A DNA stretch of 49,231 nucleotides from JBFLYN01 sp040756655 (GCA_040756655.1 JBFLYN010000025.1:1-49231); one strand, 5' to 3'. Positions 1 through 8,859 are shown, counted from the first letter of the stretch. Translations and numbers: made by a program. Notes: a model not told the origin generated them from the sequence alone.

Positions 1-365
1 ATGCTGACCAGCAGCAAGTATGGGGTCACTCCTTGGTCACCGTCCTCTATGTCATCGCCGGTTATGCGTATCCGGTAGGGGTGTTGCTCTACCAGAGCCA
101 GCGGGCCTGCTCCCAGTCAGGAAGTAATGCCGGGGACCCGTACCGTGGTGCTGTTTGACAGCTGGTATGCCAGCAGCACCCTGATCCAAGTGGCGCTGGA
201 CCGGCGTTGCCAAGTGGTGTGTGCCGTCAAGAGCCACGGGTGCTGCGTGAGTGTGCCCACGCTCCTTACGCCCAAGGGATAAGCCTGGCCGAGCTGGCGA
301 CCCGGACCGGTATGCCGGATCACCTCGTGACCGTGAACCACCGGAGCTACCGCGTCGGGTCTTGA
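1..365 (+). pseudogene. Transposase fragment (DDE type), cut by the window edge
   Basis: The plus strand carries pieces of a DDE transposase in two frames. Frame 3 (about 3-125) reads WGHSLVTVLYVIAGYAYPVG followed by a LLYQSQRAC segment. Frame 2 (about 125-280) continues with TVVLFDSWYASSTLIQVALD and VVCAVKS, then stops at a TAA. The VVLFDSWYAS block is the usual second catalytic-Asp region of IS701/IS4-like transposases. A frameshift near position 115-125 and the stop make it non-functional. The 5' part lies outside the window. The fragment abuts an oppositely oriented transposase remnant near 365, so one element probably inserted into, or recombined with, the other. The family assignment is from motif memory only. 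Confidence 0.6.
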
Positions 366-1227
366 CCCCATCCCAGGTGGTCAGCTCATACGCTTCCCAG
401 AGTTCCAGGTCGTAGACTACCCCGGGCCGCTCCGCCAAGGTAACCCCCCGAGCGCTATAGACCGGGGCTTGCTTGGCAAATAGTCCCTCGGCATCCCGGA
501 TCAAGTGCCGCTCTTTTTGCCGCACCTTCACCACCACGTCTTGATGCTGCTCCAGCGCCAGGGCTGCCCGAGCATAGAGCGCATCCAGCGTCCAGCAGTC
601 CGCATAGCGTGGGTTGTGAGCATAAAGCTGCCTTAGGGCTCGATAGGCCGCCGCCGGTTCATCCTCCCCCGGTCGTTGCGGCTCAATGGTATAGAGCACC
701 CGGGGAGCCCGGCCTACCAGGGATACGGCCACTACCCGTTCGTAATACTGCACCTTGCCATTTTTCAAGGTACGGGTGCTGCAGTTTTTGCAAGCACGCT
801 GTGGGGCCTTGGTCTTGTAGAGCTCCGTCCCGTCGACCGCGATCACCATAAGCCCGCCGATGCTTCCACCTGACCATACTTTGTTGTGGCGGGCCTGCTC
901 GCCTGGTTATAAGTCCACAGTTCGTTGGCCTCTAGTTGCTGCAGAGTCCGGGCCAGCGTATCCGCGCTCGGGCGAGGTTGCCTGCGGCCCAAGGCTGCTT
1001 CCCATGCCCGGGTCCGCAAGGTCGCCTCCAATTGGTGGAGGCTACCCAACCGGTAGATGATAGCTAAGACCAGGCTCGCTAGCTACGCAGACGGACAGCG
1101 AGAGCTGGGGTTTTGGACGCCGATCGGCCAGCGTTCTCAGGCGCTGACAGAAGCCGAACACTCTGTTAGCGTAGCCCATGAACCGCCGAGCAAGTTTTCC
1201 CTTGGTCTGTACTGGCTCTTTTATCAT
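365..1227 (-). pseudogene. IS4-like transposase, frameshifted and 3'-truncated
   Basis: Minus-strand reading frames join into one transposase when two frameshifts are allowed. The N-terminus (1227-1045) begins MIKEPVQTKGKLARRFMGYA. The middle (about 1045-846) contains SLHQLEATLRTRAWEAALG. The core (849-365) has AVDGTELYKTKAPQRACKNC, a LDALYARAALALEQHQDVVV segment and VRQKERHLIRDAEGLF. These match the layout of IS4-type transposases with the first catalytic Asp in VDGTEL and the second in DALYAR. The reading frame runs into unrelated sequence near 365, where the plus-strand transposase fragment starts, so the C-terminus with the catalytic Glu is lost. It is dead as a gene. The exact family is uncertain. 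Confidence 0.65.
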
Positions 1228-1423
1228 AAGTACCAGTTACACCCGGCCAAGGGAAATTCCTTTTAAGTGGGATAAAGCTGCAATTGGAAGTTTTGAGCTA
1301 ACTGATTGAACCGATCGAACCGATGGCAAACTCGGCCAAACCATTCGAATTAGCCCCGCTAATCAAACCCCTTCCCTTGCCCTGCTCAAACCCGGATTTT
1401 CCCTACTCACGTGCGGAACTTCT

Positions 1424-1798
1424 GTGCTCACCCGGCAACAACAGCGCGAGTACGACGAACTGGTCAAGTCAGGGCAGCCCCTGGGGGGCGGCGGCAGGCA
1501 GGGATTCAGAACCCAGCAGTTCGACCCCGGCAGCATCGAGCGGCTCCAGGAGGAGTTGGTCGACGGGCCAGCGGCGAGGGATTCACGCGCCCGCCTGATA
1601 TGCAGTTGCCGGGCGGTATGACCATGCCCCGGGACCCGGGCGAGCTCAGGGCGAGCCATGGAAGCCTGGTGCGAGCGCGGCGAAGCCGGCGGGCTGGCCG
1701 GGCGGTTCCTGCAGCCGGCTTCGGGCTGGGTACTGGTGTCCCAGCTGGCCACGCGCACCCTCAGGCTCATGGACATGGCGCGGCCCGGCCAGTGAAGG
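1424..1798 (+). pseudogene. Possible decayed gene of unknown function
   Basis: No intact gene was found between 1228 and 1843. Protein-like segments appear on the plus strand in more than one frame. One starts with GTG at 1424 and reads LTRQQQREYDELVKSGQPLG, then QQFDPGSIERLQEELV. A second reads GEGFTRPPDMQLPGGMTMP in another frame. A third starts with ATG at 1658 and reads MEAWCERGEAGGLAGRFLQP up to a TGA ending at 1798. They could be one small gene broken by two frameshifts, because the same kind of damage hits the next gene. I do not recognise the family. Chance open frames in GC-rich DNA remain a real alternative. Confidence 0.25.
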
Positions 1799-1843
1799 TT
1801 TTGAGTGCCCGGTTGGCGAATACCCCGGCCAGTAGATGGGGGG

Positions 1844-2529
1844 ATGGCCGTGGACGTGACGGGCATCGTGTTCCTGGCTATCACCAGCGTGGGGCTGGCC
1901 CTGGTGTTGTCGGGTGTGTGGCTGATGATGGGGAACCTGATGGTCCGCCGCTGGATCCGGGACGAGCGACCGCTGGAATGCCAGGCCGAGCCCGCCAACT
2001 GGAGACGGCTGGTGCAAGAGGGACGCCTGGGTTGATGGCGACGCGGGGGCTCCCCTGGCCTTGGTGCTGGGCGCGGTCCTGAGCTTCGTGGGACGGCCCG
2101 GGGGGTTCATGACCATGCCCGGCGGTGTGCTGGCTTTCGCCGCCGCCACTCTTGCTCTCGGTTTGACCTGAGGTTTTACTGGGATGAGAAACCCGCCGCG
2201 GCATTTCTTCACCAAGCGGGGACTGGCCATCTCCAGCTCGACTTTGTTGTTCCCCCCGGCCTTACGTGGCCGGTTCTTTGGCCCACTTCACCCCGGGCAC
2301 TTTCTCCTGGGAGTCGCTGGCCTCATACTGGTGGGACCGGGGCGTGCTATACATCCGGTACAAGCGGAAGCTGCCGGGGACCGGGGTCTTGCAGCTGGTC
2401 CTCCCCAGCGACCAGCACCGCCAGGTACAGGCCTTCATACGCGCCCGGGGCCTGAAACACTCCCCGGAAGGAGCAGCGCCGCCCCGCCGCCCTCAGCCCA
2501 AGTCCCAGCGGCGCCGGCGCTCCCGGTAG
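1844..2529 (+). pseudogene. DUF5673-like membrane protein, frameshifted
   Basis: The remnant starts with ATG at 1844 and has a first membrane segment (GIVFLAITSVGLALVLSGVW). Near 2031 the coding signal jumps to another frame, giving a second hydrophobic stretch (LALVLGAVLSFVG) and a TGA at 2169-2171. The same frame goes on to HFFTKRGLAISSSTLLFPP, then near 2255-2285 shifts again to TFSWESLASYWWDRGVLYIR and LVLPSDQHRQVQAFIRARGL. Two membrane helices followed by a small domain with SW-E-I--Y-W and a final IPS-like motif is the layout of DUF5673 (a PH-like fold). At least two frameshifts and one stop are needed to explain it. It is either decayed or badly sequenced. Its end overlaps the convergent peptidase gene. 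Confidence 0.5.
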
Positions 2530-3224
2530 TCCCGGGCCGCCCGGCAGAATCCCTGCCAGATGCGCTGGCTGAAGGGTTCGCCGGGCATGAGTTCCGGGTG
2601 AAACTGGAGTCCCAGCACGAACTGGTCTCCATCCCCCTCCACGGCCTCGATGGCGTCGTCCGGGCCCCAGGCCACCGCCCGGAGGCCCCGGCCTGGCCGG
2701 GTCACGGCCTGGCGGTGCAGGGAGTTGACATCCAGTTCACCTGCTCCCGCCAGGCGTTCCAGGCGCGAGGCGGCCTCCACCCGGATCCGGTGGAAAGGGC
2801 GGCAGGCCAGAAGCGGCGCCTGGTCGTGCCCGGCCACTTGCAGAGCAAGCGTTCCCCCCAGCACCTCGTTGATCATCTGGTGGCCCCGGCAGATTCCCAA
2901 AAGCGGCATCCCCAACTCCAGGGCGCCCCGTATCAAGCGGGCATCCTGCTGATAGCGCTCCGGGTGCTGCTGCCTAAGCCCCGGGAGAGGCCCGTCGAAG
3001 TCGGGCAGTCGCCCTCCGCCGGTCATCACCAGCCCGTCCACTATCCGCAAGACCTCCTCCAGGACTCCTGCCCCGTCCACGAAGGGCACCATCACCGGCA
3101 GGCCGCCGGCTCTCTCTACGGCTTCTGCATAATCGCGCGGCACATAGTACAGGCGCCGGGGCGAAGACAGCGCCAGCAGGCCCTCGTGGTCGATGCAGCA
3201 GCTGATCCCGATGATTGGTAGCAT
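2493..3224 (-). CDS. Class I glutamine amidotransferase-like peptidase C26 (PuuD-type)
   Basis: This is a 243-residue cytosolic hydrolase of the gamma-glutamyl-gamma-aminobutyrate hydrolase / peptidase C26 family. The nucleophile elbow is LLGICRGHQ with Cys112, and the His and Glu of the triad sit in GLQFHPEL near residues 209 and 211. It has no synthetase domain, so it should hydrolyse a gamma-glutamyl (or related) amide rather than deliver ammonia. I chose ATG 3224, preceded by GGGGAG, which lies four bases after the stop of the upstream ATPase gene; a longer open frame extends into that gene without support. It is the last gene of the transporter operon, which suggests it acts on an imported gamma-glutamyl compound or a product of it. 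The substrate is not readable from sequence. Confidence 0.85.
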   Translation of the reverse strand: MLPIIGISCCIDHEGLLALSSPRRLYYVPRDYAEAVERAGGLPVMVPFVDGAGVLEEVLRIVDGLVMTGGGRLPDFDGPLPGLRQQHPERYQQDARLIRGALELGMPLLGICRGHQMINEVLGGTLALQVAGHDQAPLLACRPFHRIRVEAASRLERLAGAGELDVNSLHRQAVTRPGRGLRAVAWGPDDAIEAVEGDGDQFVLGLQFHPELMPGEPFSQRIWQGFCRAARDYRERRRRWDLG

Positions 3225-3228
3225 GGCC

Positions 3229-4206
3229 TCACTCCCCAGGGTAGCGGTGGCAGGCCACCTGGTGGGTCCCGGACACCGTGGCCAGGCGGGGCTCCTCTTC
3301 ACGGCAGACATCTCCCAGCGAACAGAAGCAGCGGCTGTGAAACCGGCAACCCCCGGGAGGGTCGATGGGCGTGGGGACCGTCCCTTCCAGGAGGATGCGC
3401 TCCCGGCGCCCGCCCGGATCCACCGAGGGGATGGCCGAAAGCAAGGCCCGGGTGTAGGGGTGCAGGGGCGATTCGTAGATGCGGGCGGTGGGCGCCAACT
3501 CCACCACCCGGCCCAGATACATCACTGCCACCCGGTCGGACACGTGGTAGATGACGCTGAGATCGTGGGCGATGAACAGAAACGTCAGCCCCAGCTCTTG
3601 CTGGAGTTCCTCCAGGAGGTTGATGATCTGGGCCTGCACCGACACGTCCAGCGATGATACGGGCTCGTCTGCCACCACGAACTCGGGCTGCATGGCCAGG
3701 GCACGGGCGATGCCGATGCGCTGCCTTTGCCCCCCGCTGAACTGGTGTGGGTAGTTGTCGATGTGCCTCGGACTCAGCCCCACCCGGTCCAAGAGCGACA
3801 GGATCTCCTGCTGGCGTTGGAAGGGATCCCGGATGCCCCGGGTTATGAGCGGCACGGAGATGATGTCCCGCACCTTCTTCCTGGGGTTAAGGGAGGCGTA
3901 AGGGTTCTGGAAGATGATCTGGGCCCGGCTCCGGAACTCCCGGGTGGCATGAGTCACTTCCTTGCCCCGGTACAGCACGGTGCCGGACGTGGGCTGGTGT
4001 AAAAACAGCAGGGTCCGGCCTAGGGTGGTCTTGCCGCAGCCCGACTCGCCCACCAGGCCCAGGGTTTCGCCCTGGTGTATGGCCAGGGACACCCGGTCCA
4101 CCGCCTTGATGACCCGCTGCCTCTGGCCAGCCAGCGCCCGGGCCAGGAGGGTGGGGCGCAGGTAGAAGAACCTGGTTAGCTCTTTCAGTTCCACCAGCGG
4201 GACCAT
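3229..4206 (-). CDS. Peptide/opine ABC transporter ATPase (OppF/DppF type)
   Basis: A cytosolic ATP-binding subunit of about 325 residues. Walker A is GESGCGKTT at residues 53-61, the ABC signature is FSGGQRQR near 156-163, and Walker B with the catalytic Glu is FVVADEP. The C-terminal oligopeptide-transporter extension is present, with PTPIDPPGGCRF and a cluster of cysteines (C-x6-C-x-C-x5-C). Similar cysteines in some family members are reported to hold an iron-sulfur cluster, but this is not shown here. The ATG at 4206 lies four bases after the stop of the neighbouring ATPase and follows an AGGTGGGGGG ribosome site; an in-frame GTG at 4221 would overlap the upstream gene. It forms a heterodimer pair with the gene before it. 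Confidence 0.93.
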   Translation of the reverse strand: MVPLVELKELTRFFYLRPTLLARALAGQRQRVIKAVDRVSLAIHQGETLGLVGESGCGKTTLGRTLLFLHQPTSGTVLYRGKEVTHATREFRSRAQIIFQNPYASLNPRKKVRDIISVPLITRGIRDPFQRQQEILSLLDRVGLSPRHIDNYPHQFSGGQRQRIGIARALAMQPEFVVADEPVSSLDVSVQAQIINLLEELQQELGLTFLFIAHDLSVIYHVSDRVAVMYLGRVVELAPTARIYESPLHPYTRALLSAIPSVDPGGRRERILLEGTVPTPIDPPGGCRFHSRCFCSLGDVCREEEPRLATVSGTHQVACHRYPGE

Positions 4207-4210
4207 GCAC

Positions 4211-5179
4211 TCACCCCCCACCTTTCAGGCGCAGGCACCGCGCGGTGTGCCCGGGCCCGGCATCGCACAGCCCGGGGTCTTCTTCTCGGCACCGGGGCAG
4301 GGCTTCGGCGCAGCGGGGCGCGAAGGCGCAGGTAGCGGCGAGACCGGCCAGGTCCGGCACGTTACCCGGGATGGGCGAAAGCCGCGCCCGCTCCCGGGTG
4401 ATCCGCGGTATGGACCCCAGGAGCCCCCGGGTATATGGGTGGGCCGGGTGGTAGATCACCTCGCGGGTCGGACCGATCTCCACCAGTCGCCCGGCGTACA
4501 TCACAGCGATCTCGTGACAGAACTCGGAAGCCACCGCCAGGTCGTGGGTGACCAGCACCATGGCGGTTTTACGCTGGCGGTTGATGTGGCGCAGAAGGTC
4601 GAGGATCTGGGCCTGGATGGTCACGTCCAGGGCGGTGGTGGGTTCGTCGGCCAAAAGCACCTTCGGCTGGCAGGCCAGGGCTATGGCCATGAGGGCCCGC
4701 TGCTGCATGCCGCCGCTGAACTCGTGGGGGTACTGGTGGTAGCGGGCAGAGGGGGAGGGGATCCCCACCTCCTCCATGAGGGAAAGGACCATTTCTCGCT
4801 GGGCCCGGGCGGGTGCCCGGCCCACCAGCCCGTGGATGCGCAGGGACTCCCGGATCTGCTCTCCCACCCGGAATACCGGGTTGAGGGTGGTCATGGGGTC
4901 CTGGAACACCATGGCGATGGCCCGGCCACGCACCCGCCGCATGGCGGCGGGAGACTCCTGTAAGAGGTCACGCCCCTCGAACCAGATCTGGCCGCTCAGA
5001 CGCCCTGGGTACGGCACGAGCCTCAGGATGGAGAGGAGGGTCATGCTCTTACCGCAGCCCGATTCGCCCACCAGTCCCACGATGCGGCCCGGTTCAAGCA
5101 GGAAGTCCACCCCGGCCACGGCCTTGACCAGGCCCCGGGAGGTAGGGAAGTGGGTGTTCAGGTTGGAGATCTCCAGCAT
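4211..5179 (-). CDS. Peptide/opine ABC transporter ATPase (OppD/DppD type)
   Basis: This is the second ATP-binding subunit, about 322 residues. Walker A is GESGCGKS near residues 38-45, the signature is FSGGMQQRALMA, and Walker B is VLLADEPTTALD. The C-terminus has the family extension ending in CAFAPRCAEALPRC. Start ATG 5179 gives MLEISNLNTHFP, the normal N-terminus; an upstream in-frame extension would run into the permease gene, whose stop lies at 5194-5196. Together with the next gene it powers the two permeases encoded just upstream. Order and spacing are those of a standard dpp/opp operon read as binding protein, permease B, permease C, ATPase D, ATPase F. Confidence 0.93.
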   Translation of the reverse strand: MLEISNLNTHFPTSRGLVKAVAGVDFLLEPGRIVGLVGESGCGKSMTLLSILRLVPYPGRLSGQIWFEGRDLLQESPAAMRRVRGRAIAMVFQDPMTTLNPVFRVGEQIRESLRIHGLVGRAPARAQREMVLSLMEEVGIPSPSARYHQYPHEFSGGMQQRALMAIALACQPKVLLADEPTTALDVTIQAQILDLLRHINRQRKTAMVLVTHDLAVASEFCHEIAVMYAGRLVEIGPTREVIYHPAHPYTRGLLGSIPRITRERARLSPIPGNVPDLAGLAATCAFAPRCAEALPRCREEDPGLCDAGPGHTARCLRLKGGG

Positions 5180-5193
5180 GGTATCGCCTCCGG

Positions 5194-6093
5194 TCAGTCC
5201 AGCTTCAGCCGCGGGTCGAGGATATCCCGAAGTCCTTCGCCGAACAGGTTGATGGCCAGCACCAGCACGATCAGAACGAGCCCGGGCAAAGTCGACGTCC
5301 ACCAGGCCACGAAGATGAACTCCCGGCCGTCGTTGACCATGGAACCCCAGGCCGGCACCCCCGGCTGGACACCTATGCCCAGAAAGCTCAGGGAAGCCTC
5401 AGTGATGATCAGGTGGCCCAGCCTCAGGGTGGCCAGTACGATGACCGAGTGGATGATGTTGGGCAGGATCTCTGAGAGGATGACCCGGGCATGGGAAAGC
5501 CCGCTGGCCCGGGACGCCTCCACATACTCCCTGCTTTTTTCGGAGATCACCTCTCCCCGGGCCAACCGGAAGAACTCCACCCAACTCTTGAAGGTGAGAG
5601 CCCCGATGAGGTTGACAAAGCCCGGCCCCATGATGGCCATAACCCCGATGGCGAAGATCAGAAATGGGAAGGCCATCAAAAGCTCGGAAAAACGCGACAG
5701 GACCTGGTCGAACCAGCCCCGGAAGTACCCGGCCACCGCTCCCAGCACCGTGCCCAGGACCATGGAGATGATCACCGAAACGAACCCTACCAGGAGAGAG
5801 ACCCGGGCGCCGTAGATGAGGCGGCTCAACATGTCGCGGCCTACATGATCGGTGCCCAGGACGAACCCCGGTGTACCCGGGGGCTCCAGGCGGTAAGCGA
5901 TGTCGCCCTGGCGCGGGTCGTGAGGGGCGATCCAGGGGGCGAACAGGGCCGCGCAGAGGTACACCGCCAGCACCACCAGTCCTAAGAGGGCGGTGGGGTG
6001 GCGCCCCAGCTGGCGCAGGAAAGCCCCGAGCCGGGCTCCCGACAACCGGAGCATCAGGAGCAGGAAATACCACCGCGTCTTGACGGTGTCCAC
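5194..6093 (-). CDS. Peptide/opine ABC transporter permease (DppC type)
   Basis: A polytopic inner-membrane permease of 299 residues. It starts with the N-terminal OppC/DppC region: a helix (LLGLVVLAVYLCAALFAPWI), then APHDPRQGD and the hallmark GTDHVGRDMLSRLIYGARVS. The EAA loop that contacts the ATPase is EASRASGLSHARVILSEILP. Five further hydrophobic segments follow, and the tail GEGLRDILDPRLK is typical. The start is a GTG at 6093 that overlaps a very strong AGGAGG, so the spacing is unusually tight. No better start is visible. It follows the sister permease with only a few bases between, so translation is probably coupled. Confidence 0.93.
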   Translation of the reverse strand: MDTVKTRWYFLLLMLRLSGARLGAFLRQLGRHPTALLGLVVLAVYLCAALFAPWIAPHDPRQGDIAYRLEPPGTPGFVLGTDHVGRDMLSRLIYGARVSLLVGFVSVIISMVLGTVLGAVAGYFRGWFDQVLSRFSELLMAFPFLIFAIGVMAIMGPGFVNLIGALTFKSWVEFFRLARGEVISEKSREYVEASRASGLSHARVILSEILPNIIHSVIVLATLRLGHLIITEASLSFLGIGVQPGVPAWGSMVNDGREFIFVAWWTSTLPGLVLIVLVLAINLFGEGLRDILDPRLKLD

Positions 6094-6096
6094 CTC

Positions 6097-7107
6097 CTAG
6101 AGGGTAATCTTGGGGTTGATGAGGGTGTACATGATGTCCACCACGAGGTTCGCCCCCACGAAGGTGAGAGCGTAGACCATGACCACTCCCTGTACCACCG
6201 GGTAGTCCCGCTGGAAGATCGCATCCACGCACAGCCGCCCGATGCCGGGCCAGCTGAACACCGTCTCCACGATCATGTTGCCGCCCAAAAGCACCCCCAG
6301 CTGGATGCCGGCCACGGTGACCGTGGGGATGAGGGCGTTTCTGAGGGCGTGGCGGAACACCACGGAACACTCGGTCAGGCCCTTGGCCCGGGCCAGCGTC
6401 ACGAAGTCCTGGCGGAGGACCTCCAGCATGCTGGACCGGGTGACCCGGGCCACAATGGCTGCCATGGGCGCCCCCAGGGTGATGGCAGGTAAAATCAGGT
6501 GCCGGAGGGCGTTTTTGACTGCGGCCAGGTTGCCGGTGAGAAAACCGTCCAACACCAGATATCCGGTGATGCGGGTGGGTTCCAGCCCGTAGGCGATGCG
6601 CCCGGTCACGGGCAGCCAGCCCAGGCGCACAGAGAAGAACAGGATCAGGATGATCCCCAGGTAGAAGGCGGGCATGGAGACGCCCAGGAACGACACGGCC
6701 ATGCTCACCCGGTCCACGGGGGAGTTCTGGCGTACCGCCGAGATCACCCCCACCGGGATGGCCAGGGCCAGGGCCACCAAAGAGGCGGCCAGGGCCAGCT
6801 CGATGGTGGCGGGCAGCCTCTCGCGTATGAGCCTCCCTACCGGCTGGTACCGCACCAGGGAATTGCCCAGGTCGCCCCGGGCCAGGCCGCCCAGGAAGTA
6901 CATGAGCTGGCGGCCCAGGGGTTCGTCAAGGCGGAATTCCCGGCGTAGTGCCGCTATGTGCTGCTCGGACACATGTCCCTCGCGGCCCATCATCACGTCG
7001 ATGGGGTCGCCGGGCGTAAACCGCATGACGAAGAACACGGTGATGGCTACCCCCAGGCAGATGGGGATGGTGGCCAGGATGCGTTCGAGGACGCGGACAT
7101 ACTTCAA
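6097..7107 (-). CDS. Peptide/opine ABC transporter permease (DppB type)
   Basis: This is the first permease of the transporter, 336 residues, with about six membrane helices. The N-terminus (RILATIPICLGVAITVFFVM) is followed by the DppB motif RFTPGDPIDVMMG. The EAA loop reads DFVTLARAKGLTECSVVFRH, followed by ALRNALIPTVTVAG. The C-terminus ends VVDIMYTLINPKITL, as in the family. The start is TTG at 7107, with GGGGGGTAG eight bases upstream. It comes 57 bp after the stop of the binding-protein gene, still within the same transcription unit. It pairs with the DppC-type subunit to form the transport channel. Confidence 0.93.
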   Translation of the reverse strand: MKYVRVLERILATIPICLGVAITVFFVMRFTPGDPIDVMMGREGHVSEQHIAALRREFRLDEPLGRQLMYFLGGLARGDLGNSLVRYQPVGRLIRERLPATIELALAASLVALALAIPVGVISAVRQNSPVDRVSMAVSFLGVSMPAFYLGIILILFFSVRLGWLPVTGRIAYGLEPTRITGYLVLDGFLTGNLAAVKNALRHLILPAITLGAPMAAIVARVTRSSMLEVLRQDFVTLARAKGLTECSVVFRHALRNALIPTVTVAGIQLGVLLGGNMIVETVFSWPGIGRLCVDAIFQRDYPVVQGVVMVYALTFVGANLVVDIMYTLINPKITL

Positions 7108-7164
7108 CGGGCTACCCCCCTGGAAGACCCCCTCCCGGGAAGACCCGGGAGGGCGATGCGCTCA

Positions 7165-8757
7165 CTACTTGGTCTGGAAGCCTGCGGCCTGGAGCAATTG
7201 CTTGGCTTTCTCCGGGTCGTAAGGGTATGGTTTGCGGTCTTGGTCCAGCCCGAAGCCGTGGGGGAGGAGCGGCCCGGCCAGGCGCGTGGCGTAGCCGCCC
7301 AGCACCTTGTCGATGATCAGGTTCCAGTTGATGGCGTAGTTGAGTGCCTGCCGGACCCGGACATCGTCGAATGGGGCCTTGGTGACGTTGAGCTCCAGGA
7401 AGAACACCCGGGTGCCCAGGGCGGTCTTGACCTCCACGTTGGGACTGGCGCGCAGCTCGGGTACCATGGCGGGCAGCACCGACTGGATGATGTGCACCTC
7501 GCCGGCTTTGAGGGCCGCTACGCGCACGGCGTTGTCGGGCATCACCCGGAAAATGGCCCGCTTGGCCGGCGCTATGCCCACCGGGGGCTGGTCGGGAGAG
7601 CCGCCGTAGTAGCCCTCGTACCGTTCCATGACGATGCGGTCATCCAGGGTGCCCTCGACGAACTTGAACGGGCCACAGCCGATGGGAGAGAGGGCAAACT
7701 GGGCCGAGCCCACTCGTTGTACGTAGTTTTTGGGCACGATCTGCTGGTGCACCAGCATCTGCAGGATGATGGGCCAGGGGTCGGAAAGGTGAAAGCGCAC
7801 GGTGTAGTCGTCGATCTTCTCCACTCGAGTGACCGGTTCCAAAAGCCCGGCCCTGCGCGGCGAGGACTTGCCGTCGCCCAGGCCTCCTTCGTTGATTATG
7901 CGCTCGAAGGTGAACACCACGTCGTCGGCGGTGAGGGGGTCGCCGTTATGGAACGTGATCCCCTGGCGGATCTTGAACTCCCAGAGGACCGGGGAAAGAG
8001 CCTGCCAGGACTCGGCCACCTCGGGCACCACCCGGCCGTCCGGGGTGCGGGTGACCAGCCCGTCGAACATGTTGCGCACCACTGTCTCGCCGATGCGGCC
8101 CCGGTAGGCGGCCGGGTCCAGGCCCTCGATGCTGGCCCTCAGCCCCACCACTATGGTGTCGCCCTGGGCGATGGTCACATCGTGGAGGTTGATGCGGCTG
8201 TCGGTGGCGGGTACCCAGTTGCCGATGAGCGTGGAGCAGGCTTCGATCTCCTGCAGGGTATAGGCAAAGACCCAGGGGGCATCGTTGTAGATGATCTCCT
8301 GGGCTCGCTTATACATGGCGGCGCGGGCGGCCGGGTCGGTGCCGGTAGCGGCGTCGGTCAAAAGCTTATCCAGCTCGGCGTTGGAGTAGTGGCTGTAGTT
8401 GCCCCGCCCGCCGGTCTGGAATTTGGGGTTGAGCAGGTCATACGGGTCCAGGGTGGAGTTCCCCCAGCTGCCTAGGTAGGCGTGGCGCTCTTTGTTGACC
8501 AGGGCGGCCCTGAGAACTGGCCAGTCGGGCCACACCCGGACTTGCACGTCTATGCCTATGGCGGTCAGCTGCTGGGCGATGGCCTCCGCCACGTCCTTGG
8601 TCGCACCCTCGGTGTCAATGGTGAAGGACAGGACGGGTCTGGGGGGCGGGGGCGGGTCCTGGGTGACGGGCGCGGGTTTGGGACCGCACCCGGCCAGCGT
8701 GCCTGCGATCAGGACCAGGGAAAGGAGCACGTAAAGACCAGAGGTAATCTTTCTCAT
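7165..8757 (-). CDS. Binding lipoprotein of the ABC transporter, apparently circularly permuted SBP_bac_5
   Basis: A 530-residue extracytoplasmic solute-binding lipoprotein: a signal peptide with lipobox LAGC (Cys24), then a short Pro-rich linker (residues 25-41). Family 5 binding proteins normally begin with a segment like GDTIVVGLRASIEGLDPAAY and end with the YS-YSN-E-D and INLHDV segments. Here residues 42-196 carry the usual C-terminal segment (KDVAEAIAQQLTAIGIDVQV, GNYSHYSNAELDKLL, DAPWVFAYTLQEI, INLHDV). Residues 199-530 carry the usual N-terminal part (GDTIVVGLRAS, YTVRFHLSDPWP, FEWKI-like IRQGITFHNGDPLTADDV). The protein ends with YPYDPEKAKQLLQAAGF, exactly where normal relatives continue into the relocated segment. 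The frame is uninterrupted. The start is ATG 8757 behind AAGGAAGGCGAG. The gene is directly downstream of a c-di-AMP riboswitch and terminator. The permutation is read from motif order and needs a structure prediction. Confidence 0.9.
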   Translation of the reverse strand: MRKITSGLYVLLSLVLIAGTLAGCGPKPAPVTQDPPPPPRPVLSFTIDTEGATKDVAEAIAQQLTAIGIDVQVRVWPDWPVLRAALVNKERHAYLGSWGNSTLDPYDLLNPKFQTGGRGNYSHYSNAELDKLLTDAATGTDPAARAAMYKRAQEIIYNDAPWVFAYTLQEIEACSTLIGNWVPATDSRINLHDVTIAQGDTIVVGLRASIEGLDPAAYRGRIGETVVRNMFDGLVTRTPDGRVVPEVAESWQALSPVLWEFKIRQGITFHNGDPLTADDVVFTFERIINEGGLGDGKSSPRRAGLLEPVTRVEKIDDYTVRFHLSDPWPIILQMLVHQQIVPKNYVQRVGSAQFALSPIGCGPFKFVEGTLDDRIVMERYEGYYGGSPDQPPVGIAPAKRAIFRVMPDNAVRVAALKAGEVHIIQSVLPAMVPELRASPNVEVKTALGTRVFFLELNVTKAPFDDVRVRQALNYAINWNLIIDKVLGGYATRLAGPLLPHGFGLDQDRKPYPYDPEKAKQLLQAAGFQTK

Positions 8758-8827
8758 CTGGATTCACTCGCCTTCCTTATGATTGTAGACCCGGAACCTG
8801 ATGGGCCATCACCTCCTTTACCAGGGG

Positions 8828-8859
8828 AAAAGAGAAAACCACCCAGGAAGCCTGGGTGG
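8828..8859 (-). terminator. Riboswitch-linked intrinsic terminator
   Basis: On the minus strand CCACCCAGG and CCTGGGTGG form a perfect 9-bp stem with a CTT loop, followed by TTTTCTCTTTT. It lies between the c-di-AMP aptamer and the binding-lipoprotein gene, so it is the likely off-switch of the transporter operon. A strong AAAGGAGGTG ribosome-like site follows it at about 8809-8818. Confidence 0.88.

Noticed and set aside
2184..3221. A 345-codon plus-strand open frame
   Set aside because: From about 2490 on it is antisense to the well-supported C26 peptidase and reads as Pro/Gly/Arg-rich translation. Only its first part (to about 2260) was kept, as a piece of the DUF5673-like remnant.
6958..8475. 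A 505-codon plus-strand open frame over the binding-lipoprotein gene
   Set aside because: It is a shadow frame caused by GC-rich third codon positions, with no motif, no ribosome site and a real gene on the other strand.
8797..8815. Leader peptide after the riboswitch terminator (ATG after AAAGGAGGTG)
   Set aside because: The ribosome site is only about two bases from the ATG, and the ten-codon frame shows no regulatory codon run, so it was not called a gene.
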